From positions 8,789,193 through 8,853,192 of the forward strand of contig NC_060235.2 in assembly GCF_021155775.2 (NCBI RefSeq): a DNA stretch of 64,000 nucleotides, read 5' to 3'. Shown piece by piece: positions 1 to 11,498 of this stretch. The stretch's first letter is position 1. Each line of letters starts with the position of its first letter. The notes under the pieces are model-generated. The model ran no database searches and had not been told where the DNA came from. It saw only the letters and a list, made by a program, of their open reading frames with translations. Source of the DNA: Neodiprion pinetum (Eukaryota > Arthropoda > Insecta > Hymenoptera > Diprionidae). Position numbers and translations under genes: made by a program.

Positions 1-1
1 C

Positions 2-100
2 TTCAATATCAAGACAAAGAATGGCGTGAAGAAAGTTGTGTCCGAATTTAAGACGAATAACTTGAAGACTCCTCCTTTGAGAATGTACACCGTTTTGTAA
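2..100 (+). CDS. 3' end of an unidentified + strand gene (partial)
   Basis: An open frame of 32 codons runs from the window edge to a TAA at 98-100. It is lysine-rich and hydrophilic, with a Pro-Pro-Leu-Arg-Met-Tyr stretch just before the stop. An AATAAA-like signal follows at about 140, as expected for a 3' UTR. The codons look coding and no comparable frame is open on the other strand, but the piece is short and I do not recognise the family. It could also be chance. The upstream part of the gene lies outside the window. Confidence 0.4.
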   Translation, partial: FNIKTKNGVKKVVSEFKTNNLKTPPLRMYTVL

Positions 101-784
101 CACCAGATTCCGAGAAAACCGTTAAAAAAAATTTTCTTCAATAAAAATAACGTTTCAAAATTTATTTTCAGTTCTTTATGAGTGTTTTGATTTTACATAA
201 AAATATCAGACCGACTAGCGTATTTTAACCATTGAAAAGAAAATCGCGAAAGTCAGATGGTTTTCGACCCGTTACAATAGCATGGTCCGTTAACCCTGAT
301 TGGTCACTTGGGGTGAATATCACGCCACACATTTTTCAAAATCCTCGTACAGTCCCTTAGTACCAGAACTTCGCCACTGTTTTACAATATTTAAACAGTA
401 AATTTTGGTTAGGGAAACTGAAAGAACTTTTCGTACGATCCTTAAACAATATCCAAATATTTTTTTTAGATTTATAAAACTCATTGTTGAAGCAGGATAT
501 CACATTTTTCGAACTGGGGTGATCTTCACCCTCTGTGACCGTTATGCGATTCTACTGAGGTTTGACCAATTAGGGTTAAGGGTATATAAAATAAAAAATC
601 GATATCTAACCTATCTTGTCGAGAACTTTAGTATATTTATTCTTGAATTTTTAGAAAAATCATTGTAGCTGTATACGAATTTGATAAATTCCTCATATTA
701 TCGTAATCAAATCGACGACAAGGTATTGAATTTCAACTCACTTCTAGCATTCGCTCGCGGGAGAATTTCACGCAATACACTTAC
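101..784. other. non-coding stretch
   Basis: No convincing gene. Weak inverted similarity exists between about 290-342 and 505-579 (a TTAACCC-A/G-ATTGGTC motif and its complement), which may be a decayed foldback element. Confidence 0.4.
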
Positions 785-875
785 CACGACCCGTTCTCGT
801 TTCCTGTGGATTTGCTGAGCTAAATCAGCGACGTACTCGCGACTTCCAGTGCCAAAAGACCTCAAAGCTCTCAAA
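785..875 (-). CDS. exon E of an uncharacterised minus-strand gene
   Basis: On the minus strand a good acceptor (a pyrimidine tract ending TGTTTCAG) precedes base 875, and a consensus donor (GTG|gtaagt) follows base 785. The 91-base exon has one open frame, beginning with the third base of a split codon. It encodes a charged helix-like peptide (LRALRSFGTGSREYVADL, then a basic end). The required entry phase is exactly that left by the donor at 31408, so I place it downstream of that exon, with an intron of about 30.5 kb between. That join is inference from phase; the exon itself is well supported. Further exons must lie left of the window. Function unknown. Confidence 0.6.
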
Positions 876-1190
876 CTGAAACAGCAAGAGTGTCGTGTAA
901 GGATTTCAGAATTTCACGAACAGTTACGGCCATTATACAACGCAGAGTGTAAGTGTGCCGATTAAAGATGAAAGGGGATCAATTAATGATTCCACAAGTA
1001 CTTAACATACAGGTATAAACGTACTGTCCACGATCATTCCACTAACTGGTCACAAAATCAAAAGACTCGCTGCATTTCCGGGTGTCCTTTCCGATCGCCA
1101 CGGTAACAAATACAAAAAGCTCTGCATCGCGCTATAACTTTTTTTCAACAGGTGCATTGATAAAAATTTCATTTTTTATATTAACTAGAA

Positions 1191-1584
1191 ACATTCGGTA
1201 AAGCAGGTATCATTAAAAAACACTGTTTGGATATTGTTGGAATTACGAAAAACGAGGTACACGTAACCATTTTGAGCTATTGTCGATACTTTTTTGGTAA
1301 TTGCAACGCAAAATCAATTTTTTCGGTATACTCTACTTTTTTTAGTTAGATAAGGCTTTAACATCAATTTATTGTTGCACAAGCATTAAATTTTCGCAAC
1401 AGTTACAAGAAAATATAGTAACGGTGATAGTAATGAGAAAGAATAATAACGGATACTAGACTTTCCGGTAACAGCTAGAAAACTAATTTTCATTTTCTCC
1501 CTAAAACTATATTTTTCGATTGTGGTACAAAATGAAAATAGTTGAGGACCGAGCGGTAACCGGAACTAAAAATTACTCTCAGTG
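1191..1584 (+). repeat. dispersed repeat, copy 1 of a ~0.4 kb family
   Basis: About 390 bp closely similar along its length to 31653-32013, with one extra ~30 base segment here near 1360. Both copies end in the same word CTCTCAGTG. No coding capacity. The shared abrupt end suggests a mobile element of unknown class. Confidence 0.7.
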
Positions 1585-4348
1585 TGCTTGAAATAGGCTC
1601 TTATTCTTGCATGTTAAGTGGATGGAAAATTTATTTTTGCCTCTTATGGAAGTAACAAGCAATAAAATGACACCGAATGAATTCGATTATCAAACATTGT
1701 TCTTATTATGATTACTTCGCATAAATAAAATCAATTATGAAACGTAATTATTTTATTTTGCCCTAAAATGCACAAAAAAAGGTATATACATGCACTTATT
1801 GAAAAAAGCGCGATGCGACAAGGGGGGGGGGGGGGGGAGGGCAATTACGAACAGCCCCCCTCCCCCACCCTTCGTTGCACATTGTACCATTACTGCTCAA
1901 TTGACGCGAAGTGGAACTGCTGCAGTCGAGGGCGATGTGTGCCGGAGAAATTGAGAAACTCAATAACTTCCGCTGGTATACCTGTATGATAATTGCGGAA
2001 CGGTTTCAGTTACTGCAAAACTGAATTATCCAATTTTCCATGTACGGAATACGATATCCAGCCGCGGGCTTTCAACGTCAGCTCGTGTAACAACGTATCT
2101 TGAATGTCCTTTTTATGCACATTCTTTCTCTTCTCGTTTTGTTCGTTATATGTGGTATATGACGCAGCTGCAGATCCATTCTGCATTGTGAAAAATTACC
2201 GCTGACATTTATTACCGCGGCTCGTGGTGTTATGCAGATACTGCAGAGACGAAATAGAGTATATTGTATTACACGTGCAGAAAGTGGGCGATTTCTGACG
2301 AGTGTAAAGTTTTGAGCGTGAGCCGCAAAGGCGAGTGCTGCAATCATATGAGTAATAGTGTGAACGCAGTAAGAGCCAAGGCGAGCGTTGTGAATTAACA
2401 GACGAAACAGATATCTTCCGTTCCCACACGTGACGCACGCTATTTTCTCCAACATCTGTGAAAGAAAGTTTAATTTGAGACGTGCCGAAGGTGCCATTGA
2501 CACCGCTTGAATTGGCGATCGTTAACTTACGCTCGATGAGACAGTGCGCAAAATTAAGTTATCAGAAATTGCGCATGCGCTGAGGAAGCCCTAGTGCGTA
2601 AAGTTGAGAAATTCACTCAAGCGCATGCGTCAGCGTCGTTTTACCGTACGGTTCGGAAATGGAAAACTTTACGCACGCTTCACAGCTTTCCAAGCTTGTG
2701 TTGGAAAAAGATTGTTCTTAGACCACTGCGGTTCTATTTGAATAGATGAATCTGCAGTTGGACAATGTTTTTTGTTCATGACTAGGCTACAAGAAAATAT
2801 CGCTACAAACAACTTGAAGATGTATCCGTCAGCGGTTTGATTCATATTTTTAATTTATCAAACAGATGTCTCTCACAAACAGAACAAGGACAAATGTTTT
2901 CACTGAAAAATCGTTCTTAAAATGAAATTCTTAAATACTATTATTGCTTCGTAGTTTCTGGCATTTCCACTGCTTGGGATCAAAACGTGAATAATATTTT
3001 TCTTGCTTGGTCATAGGAAATGCATAATTACCCTAAATGTTTCGAAATTAGAACTGAAAAACTATCCTTTCTACAAACATCAAATAATTCCGTATAAAAA
3101 CGTTGATACGCCATTCTGTACGAGAAACTTTGAAACTCGCTGAGAGAAATGTATTAATTAATTAGAACGGGTAAAGATTTGTAAGAAACGAGATCTAAGT
3201 AATACAGTAATTCAAAAAGTCTGAGAATAAGGATATGGATGGATTTTAGCAATGCAAGAAATATGCAATTTGCAATTGCCGAATGGCCTGTTCGAAACAA
3301 AAGAAAGAACGTAAAATTATAACCAGTAGTTGCAAAAGAAAGCGCGCACTGTCAGCTATTGAAAATAACGTAACGAATTTGATATCGAATATTCTATACG
3401 TATCTAGTAAAAGTGGACGAATTCTTATTCTCTTGTAAATCTGCGTTGCGGTGTGTGCGATAAATAAGCGTTAAATCGTTTGAAAAATGTGCGAAACAAG
3501 GCATCGGACGGAAGGAAGACGGCAGAAGCAAGGGAAAAAGGATAGTAAAAAAAGACGACGGGACGGAAATCGTTCGCAAATCCGTAAACTTGGCTACTTT
3601 GCAATTCCAATCGAAATGGCGTCGGACCGTCGTCAAGTTGGCGCAAGGCCCCCAGCGTGATAAGATTACTTATTTATGAGGACGACTATTGGCTCTTCTT
3701 CCTTGATGGTCTAATCCGATTTGGATGATGTGATTTGTCGGATTGAGAATACCTCGGGAAGAGCGATCACCTCGCGTTTATTCGCCAACTTCCCATCCTC
3801 GCCGTCACCCGACCCCTCGGCCACCGTCTCGTAAATCGTAGCCACTTCCGTTCGCTGTAATTAATTATAAGCCTCGCCGCAAACTCGGCACAAGTAGCGC
3901 CTCGACAGCCGGCGGCCCGAATCGTCGCGCCATGCACTTCCGGAATCCGGGGAAAATTTGTTAATTTTCGCCATGGTTGGGGTAAAGCGGACTCCTGACT
4001 CTCCGTAACTTCCTGCCCTCGGGTTGCTGACGACTCGGAGCTTTGCTCGCTACGACTGTGGTGGCCCGATAAATATCCCAAAATTGCTAAGCCATAGAAA
4101 ATTGCCTATTGTGTTCTAAAAATTTTCACGTATCAATACAATCGGGAAAAATCCTAAAACCACGACGCGGATCGATTGAATATACCATCAAATGTGATTA
4201 AAGATCAGATCTCGTATTCGAAGGCTAAGATATCGGCCTAGCTAGATCATTTGAATTAGACAAATAATATGTATCAACTATACTTTGATAAATTAAAGCC
4301 GACGTACCGTCAAGTCGAAAAGTCGAGGAATATTCGCCTCGGAAAATG

Positions 4349-4700
4349 CCAAACTCCCGTGACGATCTCGGAAATGGTTCGATAAAAAACTCTGAAACTC
4401 GCATGATTTAACAACCGATGAACATGGAAAAATCCCATGTCCCATTTCATCTAAACTTCCGGTTCAACTCTAAATAAATCGCTTTTCAATGTTTTACCGA
4501 CAAATTTATAACGTTTCCTCTTTAGTACTTTTTCTAAGTGAATGATTAAGTTTTTTCAACTTAATTTTTTTTTTTTCACCCATTTTATTAGTTCCTGTCT
4601 ACCGATGAGCCTACACTTTTTCTTATTTGATGAAAAGTATCGCGAAAAAAACTTTTCTTAACGGTTTGTTTTCGAATAAATCCATTTGAATGTTTCGGGA
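4349..4700 (+). repeat. dispersed repeat, copy 1
   Basis: Matches 15178-15345 and 15463-15540 in the same orientation. Shared landmarks are ACTCCC..GA, GAAA-GG-TCGATAAAAAA, CATGTCCCATTCAT and CAATGTTTTACCGACAAAT. Its right part (about 4605-4690, CCTA-ACTTTTT then GATGAAAAGTA) resembles 16640-16710. No coding capacity. Confidence 0.6.
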
Positions 4701-4712
4701 TCTACTTACTGT

Positions 4713-4882
4713 AGAGCTGGGCAACTACTCAGTTAATTATAACAACGAATAATCGTTCTTTTGATTAATTCACGAATCGTTTAATCAAAAGGAGAATTTA
4801 TTGAAAGGGGCGATTGCACGATTAATTGAAAAAAAAAAATTTGATTTAGTCGAGGATTAGCCGATTGATCGCGTTGCCCTAG
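4713..4882. repeat. small foldback element with ATTAATCG motifs
   Basis: The ends are roughly inverted (GGGCAAC at the left, GTTGCCC at the right). The interior is rich in ATTAAT/AATCG words, like the element at 40305-40533. Probably a MITE relic. Confidence 0.45.
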
Positions 4883-7593
4883 AATGTAGGGTGTCGGAAC
4901 GAATATAAATTGGCCTAAGAGAATCCTCAAATTTTATTACAAACAGGGGAAGTGTTACTCGACCAATTTATTTTTACTGCAAAGTTTACAAAATAAGCTC
5001 CTAAAAATCATAAACCAAAATCAACTCATAACTAATAAAAGGCCATTGGACTGTAAACAAATGTATGCTTACGAGTCGCTTAAATACCATTATGATATTT
5101 TAAGGATACTTTTGTCAATTTCAGTATTACCAGAAATAGAAGTATTATTATGCCAAAGATGTGCAAAATTGATACTAGTAGATGCAGTTATGTCAAGGCT
5201 GTTGCCAAATGAACTTAAAACGACAAATAAAAACATATACATGTCATAAAAATAAAATAAAGTCATGGATCTTAGAGAATCTCTAAGTCTAACCTTTGTT
5301 ATTACATTGTTAATTTGTATTACTAAAAAAATTCGATAAAAATTTAGAACTATGTTCTCTGGATGATCACTATCATTACGTTTTGAAACTGTTATTTTTT
5401 TTTCGTACAAATTTATTCTATCAGATTATAAGAGTTATATCAGAACTGCGAACAAGTATAACTAGCATAAGTATACCTCTGTAACGGTTTGCATTTGATG
5501 TTTTATACGCGAAAATGTGAACAATCCGATGAAAATAAATAAATAAATATTCTAAAATCGAAGAAAGAAGTTCAATTTACCGCTCCGAAGGGGGAAAGTA
5601 AGCGAGGAATTAGCGCGGAAGAATTTTTTGCGAGTGCGGGAACGACCTACTTTGCGCGCTCGTATCGTAATGTACTATTATATATAACGGGGAATTCATT
5701 GTCGCCACGGCGCGACGCTGGGATACTTTTTGGATTAGTCCTACGAACATGCAAACCGGACTGGAGGATTAAACCCGCGGTAAACGGGGGCGGCTTCCGT
5801 CCGGCGGGTCACGGAGTTGATTATCTCATGCAACACCCGCCTCCTCCCTCGAGTCCCATGGACGTCCTAATCACTCCCGCGTTGTTCGCTAACTCGGTAC
5901 CAACCCACGAACCTACCGACTCTGGAACGAGGAAGGCACTGCCCCGAAGCCTCATGTGTCCGCATGCGACGTGCCGATTGCCGGCGAAACTCGATATCAC
6001 CGGGATGACACGGGTTTCCCATTCCATATTCTTATTTTTAAAAGGGAAAGTCTCGAGAGTTCGCTCTGCGGAAGAAATTTGTTGTCAAGAAACGTGGGGG
6101 AAAACTTAAAAGTTCTAGTATCCTTTGGTTACCTCATCAATGGATTCTCGAATAAGGGTGCTATACGTAATTTTGCATCGAGTGTCGCCCCGATGCTCAA
6201 TATTACGTAAATTTTATGCCGCATGCTAAAAAAAGCATGCCGAATATCGTTTCACTGTCTAAAGTCGATACGTGTGAAGTAGGAATGTGCGATTATAGTC
6301 TGTTTAAAGGGGATGGGTGGAGAAGGGTCCGGTATAAGTTTCATCCCTTGCAAGATTGATGCTAGAAAATGAATGATGTTTTCAATAAAATCATTTTCAA
6401 AGGCTTTTTGATATTATTATTTTTGGTAAGATTGAGAAAAACAATTCTCCGAACGTTTGATCGTTCCACCAAATTCAGCTACGGAAAAGTCACTAGTCTA
6501 TAAAGTTGAACTGTATTCTAGGAAGGATTGCATTTTCAGTGTGAATTGCGACGGCAAATTGATCTTGGAATAGTTTCTTCTTATTTTTTTTTTTTGTGTT
6601 ACGAATATTCTTTGTAATTATAGAGTAGCTGTTTTTATTGTGAACCGAGGTTCAATTTGTTATTTTCATCATCATCAATTCATCTTGTTATTGTCGGAAA
6701 CCATATCATATAATTACTTGTGTCCATAATTCTTCGACGGATTCTTCTTAATTAACAAACTATTTATTAGGGCTTCAAATTTTCGATAAAACTGTTTGCG
6801 ATGCATGTTTCTACCACAGACGAATATTATATGTTTATCAATACCATAACATTACGTGTTTGGAAAATGCTTAAACGAGTTTTTAACTCGGTTTTTAATA
6901 TTGAATTTCTTGTATCGTAATATTCGATGTGACATGCATCGTATTTTTAATACGGTCACGATTAATATTCCAAACTGTACTGTATTTTCAATGTTCTGTT
7001 GGTTATGAATAGGTTAATATACAATTATTGTAATTTTCAGTAAATAATGTATCATTACAATGCATGAGTGGAAAATTGCGCAGCGTGTTTTCATTTCCAA
7101 TATCGTGTATATTAAACTTTACATCAATACATTAAAATTAATGTGCGAGTGTGAATTTAGCTATCCAAGGGTATGAATGGTCATTTCGTATACCTAATTT
7201 ACAAATTTCATATGACTGCGCTGTGAATTTGTTCTTAAATTTAAAATCTTTTTTAATAGTGAGGTAAAATGAAATAAATTCCGAGGAATGCAGAAAAAAT
7301 ATTTGAAAATATATATTCTTTAGAAATATGAGATCGCGCATAAAAATCCATGAGACAGCGGATAAACTAAAACACACTAAAAACTGAGAAAAATAAATAA
7401 ATTCAAAAATAAACCAAAGTATTGAAGCAGCTAGAAAACGTTACTGTTCAGCAACGCTGTGAAAAAACTTTTTCACATATTTCTGTATCCACTTCAATTC
7501 CGGACGAAATACTGGTAAAAGCTGCGTCGATCGCAACCAAAATGATTAATAACCGGTAACTCCTTCTCGAAATATCGTTGGACAAAAAACTTT

Positions 7594-7735
7594 ATCACAC
7601 ACATACGCACATGCATGCATATATACACACATACACAGGATTCCAACCGAAAATGGTGCAAGGCGATTCTCTAGATCGAGAAACAACAAGATATAGTGAA
7701 AACTCAACATTTCATTTTCGTGGTGATGACAACAA
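7594..7735 (+). repeat. CA-rich dispersed repeat, copy 1
   Basis: A CACACATA-rich lead-in is followed by about 110 bases (CCGAAA..ATTCTCTAGA..TAGTGAAAA) similar to 42893-43010. The six-frame reading open here is not persuasive as a gene. Confidence 0.5.
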
Positions 7736-8034
7736 CTTCCTTTTTTCTCTGAAAACAGAAAAACGGGAAGTAGAAAAGCAATACGACTCTGTACGCGCGA
7801 AATTAGAAATTGAAAATTCGTAATTCTTGAGAAAAGCCGAAAAAAAGTACTAGAGACCGTTATGTAACGAAACCTTCGACCCCTCTTTCCCGACTTCCTT
7901 AAATGCATTGCAAAGTTCATGGACGGCTCCCAACTTGACGCATCATGCATAAAAAACTGGAAACAATCACGATAACTTTTAGAAGGAAAACGTAGAAACT
8001 AAGCAAATTCTGGAGAGCCTTTCGAAAAAAAGAT

Positions 8035-8089
8035 GCCAACGGCACGCGGTGTTCCCAAGCAGTGCTTTGAAAGTGGTATGGCCGTTGCC
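8035..8089 (-). pseudogene. 5S rRNA pseudogene, internally deleted
   Basis: Minus-strand 5S sequence: the last ~26 and first ~29 nucleotides are joined and the central ~63 nucleotides, including the internal Pol III control region, are missing. It is the leftmost recognisable copy and marks the decayed edge of the cluster. Confidence 0.85.
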
Positions 8090-8418
8090 GATGGAAAGAA
8101 ATCTCCTTTACTTCATCTAGATGATTAAATAAATCTGTAGAATGCATACGCGTAGGTTGGAAGAAATTGGGAATGCCTCTGTATTGAGTGATGGAGTGCT
8201 TACAGACAAAATGATGCGCAGCAAGATTACGTGGAAATGAGAACCGTCGATGTGTGAAATTTCAGAGCTTTTTCTGATCCACTGACTGTCACTAATTTGA
8301 AACCCAGTGAATGTTTGGGAAAAAAAACTACCTGTAAGTGAAATCGCGGTAAGACTTGTTAAAAAAGACCGTCCGAAAGTCCAAACTTCTTCGAATCGTT
8401 TTCAAGAAAAAAAAAGAT

Positions 8419-8508
8419 GCCAACGGCACGCGGTGTTCCCAAGCGGTCACCCATCCAAGTACTGACCGCGCCCAACGTTGCTTAACTTCGGTGATCGGAC
8501 GAGAACCG
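8419..8508 (-). pseudogene. 5S rRNA gene, 3' part, split by a retrotransposon
   Basis: Nucleotides 29-118 of a 5S gene on the minus strand. The 5' 40 nucleotides lie 4.4 kb away at 12913-12952, beyond the inserted element. The stretch 8497-8508 is one copy of the target duplication. The internal promoter region lies in this half. Confidence 0.92.
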
Positions 8509-8815
8509 AGAACCCCCCTTTAGGTTTATTTATTAGATGAAACAATAGATGTACAATATTTACAATGTTGCACTTATAATTATCTTAGTTTATGTAACTC
8601 CGGCTTAGATTTTAAGCTTAATCTAACATTTTGTTTTACATTAAGTGGTTAACTTATTTTCTAAATGTTTTGTTTAAGACTTGAATGCAGTATTGTAGCA
8701 AATGCAGTAGTAATTGACTTAAATACAGGAAAAGTTCGCGCAAAAACCTGTGATTGAGAATTGTTCCAGGCATGTGCCTGTATGCTGTTTATCAGGTAGC
8801 ATTTATTTCAGTTGC
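8509..8815 (-). other. 3' UTR and 3' terminus of the retrotransposon
   Basis: AT-rich, non-coding. Read on the minus strand it ends AATAAATAAACC-TAAA-GGGGGG-TTCTC, directly followed by the target copy. The last bases GGTTCTC duplicate nucleotides 30-36 of the 5S target. No poly(A) tail. Confidence 0.75.
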
Positions 8816-11498
8816 TTAGGTTTTTATGTTATTAAATATTTCTAGTTTTTGGTAAGGTAGTTTGTGTTTAAACGTGTGTGGTATATTATACTTTCTTATA
8901 TTTGTAATGTTTTTTGTTAAATTATTGTTATTTAGTTGTTGGTCATAAAAGTTATTTGCTAGTCTATATATATACTCTTTTATGTACATTAAGTCAGTTG
9001 TCTCATGCATTTTTTTAATTTTCGCGTATCTGTTTTCTGAGAGAATGAGTCTAAGACATTTATTTTGATATCTTTGGAGAAGTAGTAAGTTGGTTGGGGA
9101 TGCACCACACCACACCGGAGCTGCATATGTCAGGATAGGTCTTAAGATCATCGTGTATATGAGTTTTTTATTTTTAATTGTCAGTGTTGAGCCTTTAACC
9201 ATCAGGGGATACACTTTTTTTGTACTATAAAGGCTTTTCTGATTGCTTGTTTGATGTGGGTGTGGTATGTTAGTCTGGGATCTAAGTAGACGCCTAAGTA
9301 TTTGACTGTGTTTGCTGGTTCTATGTTGTGATTGTATACTTTTATGGGTTGAATTATTCTTGTGTTGCTCGTCTTCTTGGCAAATGTTATGACTTCAGTC
9401 TTAGATGCGTTTAGTGAAATTTTCCACATGGTGTAGAATTTTTCGAGTATGTTTATGTGTACTTGTAACTGTTTGGCAGCGGTGATGGCACTGAAAGAGT
9501 GTGCATAGATGGCTGTATCATCTGCAAATAGTGCTGTGCTCGTTTTAAGAAAGGTAGGAATATCGTTAAGATAGATATTGAAAAGTATAGGACCAATAAC
9601 TGAGCCTTGTGGAACACCAGCTTTGATTTTTCTTCTAGTTGATATCGTTCCATTGAGAGATACGACGAAGTGTCTGTCAGATAAATATGAATAGATGAGT
9701 TTGATAATTGTCGGTGGATAATTGTAATTTATCAGTTTAAAAGTTAAGCCATCTATCCACACTCTGTCAAATGCTTTTTCTATATCAAGTAATAATAATG
9801 TTGTGACTAGATTTTTGTTGAAGTTAATTGAGATGTCGTTTACTATTCTTGTTACCTGTTGTACTGTGTTATGCTTGCTTCTGAACCCAAACTGATGATC
9901 TACTAGTATGTTGTTTTTTTCATCATGTTGTATGAGTCTCTTGAGAATCACCTTTTCGTAGACTTTACTCATCGTCGGAAGAAGACTAATTGGGCGATGA
10001 CTACTAGGATCTGTGCTTACTTTACCAGGTTTTTTGATTGGTACAATTTGTCCTGTCTTCCAGTGCTGCGGAAAGTAGGATAGCTTGATTGAGTTATTTA
10101 TTATATATGTGAGTTGTACAAGTGCCTTTCGTGAAAAATTTTTAAGAACTATATTCTGTATGGTGTCTTGTCCTGGTGCTTTTTTAGAAGGTAGCTTTTT
10201 GATTATAGATGACAGTTCGCGTGGCGATGTTATAGAGTTATCCCAGTTTTCATTATCAGTTTCTTCTAGATATTTCTTTACCTGTTTTATTATGTTGTCC
10301 TGATCGGATGTATTATTAACTAGATCTATATTGTGAACCTGTTCAAATTGGTCTGCCAGCATGTTGGCTTTATCGTAGTCAGTGAAGGCTTCGACACCAT
10401 TCTTTACTAGCGATGGGATGTTGTTGTCCTCCATTTTTAGTATTTTAGTCATTCTCCACAACGAGTTGTCGTTAGGATTCAACTTTTCCAATTTATTGGA
10501 CCACTCCTTGTTTCTGTGGTTGATTATAGCTGTTCTTATTTGATGAGTGAGTTTTGTTACTTCAACTTTGTCTTTATTTTGTCTAGAGCGCTGCCAGATT
10601 TTTCTGAGGTGGTTTCTTTGCTTGATCATTCGCAGTATACTATGTGGCAGTTTATCATGTAGGTTTTTAAATGTTGTTTTGGGGATAGTTTTATCGATAC
10701 TATTGCGGATGTCGGTGGTGAATTTCAGTATTGTTTGATCGAGCTCATCTTTTGTTTTGATTGTTGGTGTGAGAATTGTTTTCTGATCAAGGTGTTTTCT
10801 AAAGTTAACCCAGTCAGCTTTTTTGTAGTCATAAACGGTTTTCTGAGCACAGCTTCTTTCTTGTGATCCTAGCTCGATTATAACCGGTGTGTGATCTGAG
10901 TTGAGTTCATGTAGGACTTTCATGTCTGAAACTTGACTGATGTTTTTGTTTATAGCAATGTCTATGGTGGTAGGGGTGGAATTATTAGTGGGATAATGTG
11001 TTGGTTCGTCTGGAAAAGTGATACTGCAATTATTAGCAAGGGTGTAGTTAAATAACGTTAATCCTCTGTTATTATTGATATGGTTGTTCCAGCTGAGGTG
11101 TCTGGCGTTAAGATCCCCAACCAACAGTACTTTATCTCCAATACCTAGAACAGAATCTAATTCTTGAGTTGTAAAATCATTAGCTGGGCTATTGTAAGCT
11201 GCAATTATACAAATGTTACTTGCTAATTTGATAGAAATATATTCTATAGTAATATTATTGTCTATACTAAGTTCCTTATATGCTAAATCTTTTTTAATTA
11301 ACACTGCAACTCCACCTGCTGCATAACCTTTATCTTTACGTACACAGTTATAATTTTTAATTTTAAGTTTGTCTTTATCACTTAGCCTAGTTTCATTAAT
11401 TAAAAATATATCAATTTTATAACTATTTAAAAATTGGATAACTTCTCCTAATTTATTTTTTAAGCCGTTTGCGTTCCAACTATATATTTTTATGTTAT
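8816..11498 (-). pseudogene. retrotransposon ORF2, endonuclease-reverse transcriptase, one frameshift
   Basis: The frame is open from just before the ORF1 stop. It begins with the endonuclease signature (IKIYSWNANGL), then LLVGDLNARHLSWNN and SDHTPV (AP-endonuclease domain), then reverse transcriptase with the catalytic LFADDTA motif, then a C-terminal domain (ILRPILTYAAPVW). The first in-frame ATG is at 11304, about 65 codons inside the endonuclease, so translation must start otherwise, for example by reinitiation after ORF1. Near 9205-9215 a run of seven A (minus strand) is one short of the eight needed to keep frame, so the main frame stops at 9202 and the rest (to 8816) lies in the next frame. 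About 890 codons in all, a normal size for this group. Confidence 0.9.

Larger units (their letters stand above)
876..7930. other. non-coding, probably intronic; repeats and GC-rich patches
   Basis: No gene I can support. It contains a dispersed repeat (1191-1584), a 16-base G run (about 1822), a region with GCGCATGCG motifs (2526-2680), GC-richer patches at about 3400-4080 and 5600-6000 with open frames on several strands but no clear splice sites, a second dispersed repeat (from 4349) and a foldback (4713-4882). If the exons at 875 and 31606 belong to one gene, all of this is intron. Confidence 0.45.

Noticed and set aside
2078..2503. 141-codon minus-strand ORF
   Set aside because: No splice context, domain or composition bias; overlapping frames on the same strand are open too.
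3767..4081. 104-codon minus-strand ORF in a GC-rich patch
   Set aside because: Few stops are expected at this GC content; no recognisable motif or splice sites. Perhaps a regulatory island.
5699..6109. 136-codon plus-strand ORF
   Set aside because: GC-rich low-stop region with no protein-like pattern and open on the other strand as well.
7578..7823. 81-codon ORF starting in a CACACA tract
   Set aside because: Lies in a dispersed repeat also present at 42.9 kb, where the frame is not conserved.
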